A stretch of 64,000 nucleotides of DNA from an uncultured Dechloromonas sp. (lineage in GTDB: Bacteria; Pseudomonadota; Gammaproteobacteria; Burkholderiales; Rhodocyclaceae): contig NZ_CAMFKO010000003.1 in the NCBI RefSeq assembly GCF_945957265.1, positions 115,693 through 179,692 of the forward strand. The letters are read 5' to 3'. Below are positions 62,101 through 64,000 of the stretch, piece by piece. The notes beneath the pieces are model-generated. The model ran no database searches and was not told the DNA's origin. It saw only the letters and a list, made by a program, of their open reading frames with translations. Position 1 is the stretch's first letter. Every line of letters begins with the position of its first letter. Position numbers and translations under genes: made by a program.

Positions 62101-62179
62101 GCGCCGGCAGGACATGCGTCAGATGCTCGATCCAGGCGGCCAGGCGCTCGCGGATGGGCAGGTCGCACTGGCCGCTCAT
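59162..62179 (-). CDS. dabA: DabA (DUF2309), catalytic subunit of inorganic-carbon pump
   Basis: 1005 aa soluble, membrane-associated protein. DUF2309 begins with [23 protein letters not shown]. The beta-carbonic-anhydrase-like zinc site is intact: Cys481 and Asp483 in [10 protein letters not shown], then His671 in [13 protein letters not shown] and Cys686 in [16 protein letters not shown], with the same 15-residue His-Cys spacing as characterised DabA. DabA is proposed to hydrate CO2 to bicarbonate vectorially, driven by cation flow through DabB. It lies between an upstream NuoM-like gene (1-bp gap) and dabB (4-bp overlap), all minus strand. Its presence suggests CO2 fixation or low-CO2 growth. 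Confidence 0.95.
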   Translation of the reverse strand: [1005 protein letters not shown]

Positions 62180-62180
62180 G

Positions 62181-63626
62181 TCATGCCCCGAAGCGTCCGG
62201 CCACCAGGCCCACGCTGCCCGCCACCAGCTCGAGCAGGGGGGCCGGCCACAAGCCGAGCGTCACGATGCAGGCCGCCAGCAAGCCCGCGGCGAAGGTTTC
62301 CGTGCGCGTCATGTCGGCCAGCGCCATGCCCTCCCCTTTCAGGCACAGGCGGCCGATGACGCGCAGGCTGTAGGCGGCGCCGACCAGCATGGCCAGCCCG
62401 AGCAGGATCACCCAGCCGCCCCAGCGGGCGTAGCCGGCGACCAGGGCATGCAGTTCGGCGATGAAGCCGGCGCTGCCCGGCAGGCCGATGGCGGCGAGCA
62501 GGCCGAAAGCGACGAAGAAGGCGAAGCGCGGCGCCCGGCCGAGCAGCGAGCCGTAGTCGGCCAGGTCGCGGCTGTGCGTGCGCTGGTAGAGCAGGCCGAC
62601 GACAAGGAACAGCGTGCCGGCGGTCAGCCCGTGCGCCACCATCTGCACCACGGCGCCGGTCAGGCCAGTGACGTTCAGCGTGGCGATGCCGAGCAGCACG
62701 ACGCCCATGTGCGAGATCGACGAGTAGGCGACCATCGCCTTCAGGTCCTGCTGCCGCCAGGCCAGGATGCCGCCGTAGAGCAGGCTGACGAAGGCGAGGA
62801 TGGCCAGCCAGTCCTGCGTCGCCAGCAGCGCGGCGGGCAGCGTGTCGGCGGCTCGGATCAGCCCGTAGGCACCCATCTTGAGCAGCACGCCGGAGAGCAA
62901 GATGGACACCGGGCTGGGTGCCTCGACGTGGGCCAGCGGCAGCCAGCCGTGCAGCGGGAAGACCGGCATCTTGACGCCGAAGCCGATGAACAGGCCGGCG
63001 AAGATCAGCAGTTGCGTGTTCAGCGGCAAGCCGCGCCCGCCGGCCGCCATGTCGGCCATCGCGAAGCTGTGGCCCGGCGCCGCGTCGTAGAGGAAAAGCA
63101 GGGCGACCAGCATGAACACCGAGCCGCCCAGCGTATACAGGAAGAAGTTGAGCGCTGCGCGCTGCCGGTTCGGCCCGCCCAGGCGGTCGATCAGGAAGAA
63201 CAGCGGGAGCAGCGTCGCTTCCCAGAAGACGTAGAACAGCGACCAGTCGCGCGCCGTGAACACGCCGAACATGGCCGACTCGAGCAACAGCACCAGCACG
63301 AAATAGAGCCGCGCACCCTCTTCCATGCGCCGCGACACCAGCACGGCGATCAAGGACAGCAAGGCTGCGAGCAGCACCATGGCCAGCGAGATGCCGTCGA
63401 CGCCCAGGGCGAAGTACGAACCGAGGCGGACGTTCCAGGCCCGGCTTTCGAACATCTGCACCGCCGCGCCGGCCGGATCGAAGCGGCTGGCCAGCCATAG
63501 CGCGTAAGCCAGCGCCGCCAGCGCGAATACCATGGCCGCCTGCCACAGGGGCAAGGCGCGCCGCGCCGGCATGACCGCCAGCAGGGCTGCGCCCACCACC
63601 GGCAGAAAGACCAGCGCCTTCAGCAT
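62181..63626 (-). CDS. NuoM-like membrane subunit, first gene of DAB operon
   Basis: 481 aa. Close to complex I NuoM: YFALGVDGISLAMVLLAALLS, the essential Glu in YVFWEATLLPLFFLIDRLGG, FGVKMPVFPLHGWLPLAHVEAPSPVSILLSGVLLKMGAYGLIR, VAYSSISHMGVVLLGIATLN. It heads the five-gene minus-strand operon and its stop is 1 bp from the dabA start. The 199-bp region upstream is shared with the divergent peroxiredoxin gene; I see no regulator gene next to it. Confidence 0.9.
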   Translation of the reverse strand: MLKALVFLPVVGAALLAVMPARRALPLWQAAMVFALAALAYALWLASRFDPAGAAVQMFESRAWNVRLGSYFALGVDGISLAMVLLAALLSLIAVLVSRRMEEGARLYFVLVLLLESAMFGVFTARDWSLFYVFWEATLLPLFFLIDRLGGPNRQRAALNFFLYTLGGSVFMLVALLFLYDAAPGHSFAMADMAAGGRGLPLNTQLLIFAGLFIGFGVKMPVFPLHGWLPLAHVEAPSPVSILLSGVLLKMGAYGLIRAADTLPAALLATQDWLAILAFVSLLYGGILAWRQQDLKAMVAYSSISHMGVVLLGIATLNVTGLTGAVVQMVAHGLTAGTLFLVVGLLYQRTHSRDLADYGSLLGRAPRFAFFVAFGLLAAIGLPGSAGFIAELHALVAGYARWGGWVILLGLAMLVGAAYSLRVIGRLCLKGEGMALADMTRTETFAAGLLAACIVTLGLWPAPLLELVAGSVGLVAGRFGA

Positions 63627-63749
63627 GGTCCGGCCCCTCCGCCAGCCTGCTCGGCATTCGTTATTTTCATGAATGGATTATGCCAGCGACCCGGCCATGA
63701 CAGGCAAGTCAAAACAGCGTGTTCACCCTTGCTGCAGCGCGTCATTGGT

Positions 63750-63778
63750 TTGACATGGCATGCCCGCTTCGCTAAATT
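63750..63778 (+). promoter_or_regulatory. Sigma-70 promoter of the peroxiredoxin gene
   Basis: TTGACA (63750-63755), 17-bp spacer, TAAATT (63773-63778), 47 bp before the ATG, which has AAGGAG at good spacing. Confidence 0.75.
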
Positions 63779-63825
63779 GAATGTTTCCCCCCAACCTTGA
63801 AACCAATCACGATAAGGAGTTTCCA

Positions 63826-64000
<175 letters not shown>

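Noticed and set aside
57735..62359. Very long open frames antisense to dabA and dabB (up to about 970 codons)
   Set aside because: They lie opposite well-supported genes in very high-GC DNA, where stop codons are rare. Their translations are low-complexity Arg/Gln/Ala-rich with no domains.

Overview
The window looks like a chromosomal segment of a high-GC betaproteobacterium, most likely a Rhodocyclales (Dechloromonas/Azonexus-like) organism. The reasons are the arrangement of apbC facing metG with dcd and a PLP decarboxylase behind it, the thyA/pgi/folA neighbourhood, and the style of the housekeeping proteins. This taxonomic call is an inference; no rRNA is present.

Positions 1 to about 27560 are the right-hand part of a mobile genomic island of lower GC. 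It opens inside the last two genes of a recombinase operon: the C-terminus of a tyrosine-recombinase-like protein overlapping a small HTH/coiled-coil protein. This resembles the ginC-ginD end of GInt elements, with Tn554-type elements as the alternative. The island ends in a gene-poor tail of about 410 bp that abuts a decapitated host thymidylate synthase gene (27561-27842). The element therefore sits inside host thyA, in codons for the conserved RSxDxFLGxPFN motif. It carries a complete, divergent thyA (792-1784) beside its recombination genes, presumably restoring dTMP synthesis.

The cargo has three modules. (1) Defence: an Hhe-type DUF4011-helicase-Vsr-DUF3320 giant (1957-7884) and a convergent RloC/PrrC-like AAA_13 ATPase with a zinc-hook CxxC and a candidate anticodon-nuclease triad (7983-10319). 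(2) Copper/silver resistance (10588-24418): CusRS, cytochrome c, a DUF411 protein, CusF, CusCBA, a Cys-rich HD-GYP protein, CopA with a textbook CueR promoter, CueR, and a small His-containing exported protein. (3) A small right-end module: an HsdR_N-type nuclease-like protein, an XRE regulator and an unknown protein. A LexA-like (S24) gene remnant and a 600-bp gene-free stretch mark the two edges of the copper module.

From 27561 the host backbone resumes: thyA remnant, pgi and folA. Next comes a chaperone-usher fimbrial locus (three pilins, a chaperone, and an usher with an unusual C-terminal Cds6/NTF2-like domain). It is followed by a hybrid histidine kinase, a second kinase lacking an obvious phospho-His, and a LuxR-type response regulator. 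Then come poorly characterised proteins (one PilZ-like), an Orn/Lys/Arg decarboxylase, dcd, apbC, an OmpR-type regulator and metG. The final part holds a small membrane protein, a ribbon-helix-helix regulator, a SulP transporter, yjdM, and a tightly coupled five-gene minus-strand operon. That operon encodes DabA plus four NuoL/NuoM-type membrane subunits, an expanded DAB inorganic-carbon pump. The window ends in the first 58 codons of a 2-Cys peroxiredoxin.

The main points for follow-up are the thyA-targeting island with its replacement thyA, the RloC/Hhe defence pair, the usher-Cds6 fusion next to its signalling genes, the Cys-rich HD-GYP protein in the copper operon, and the expanded DAB operon next to SulP.
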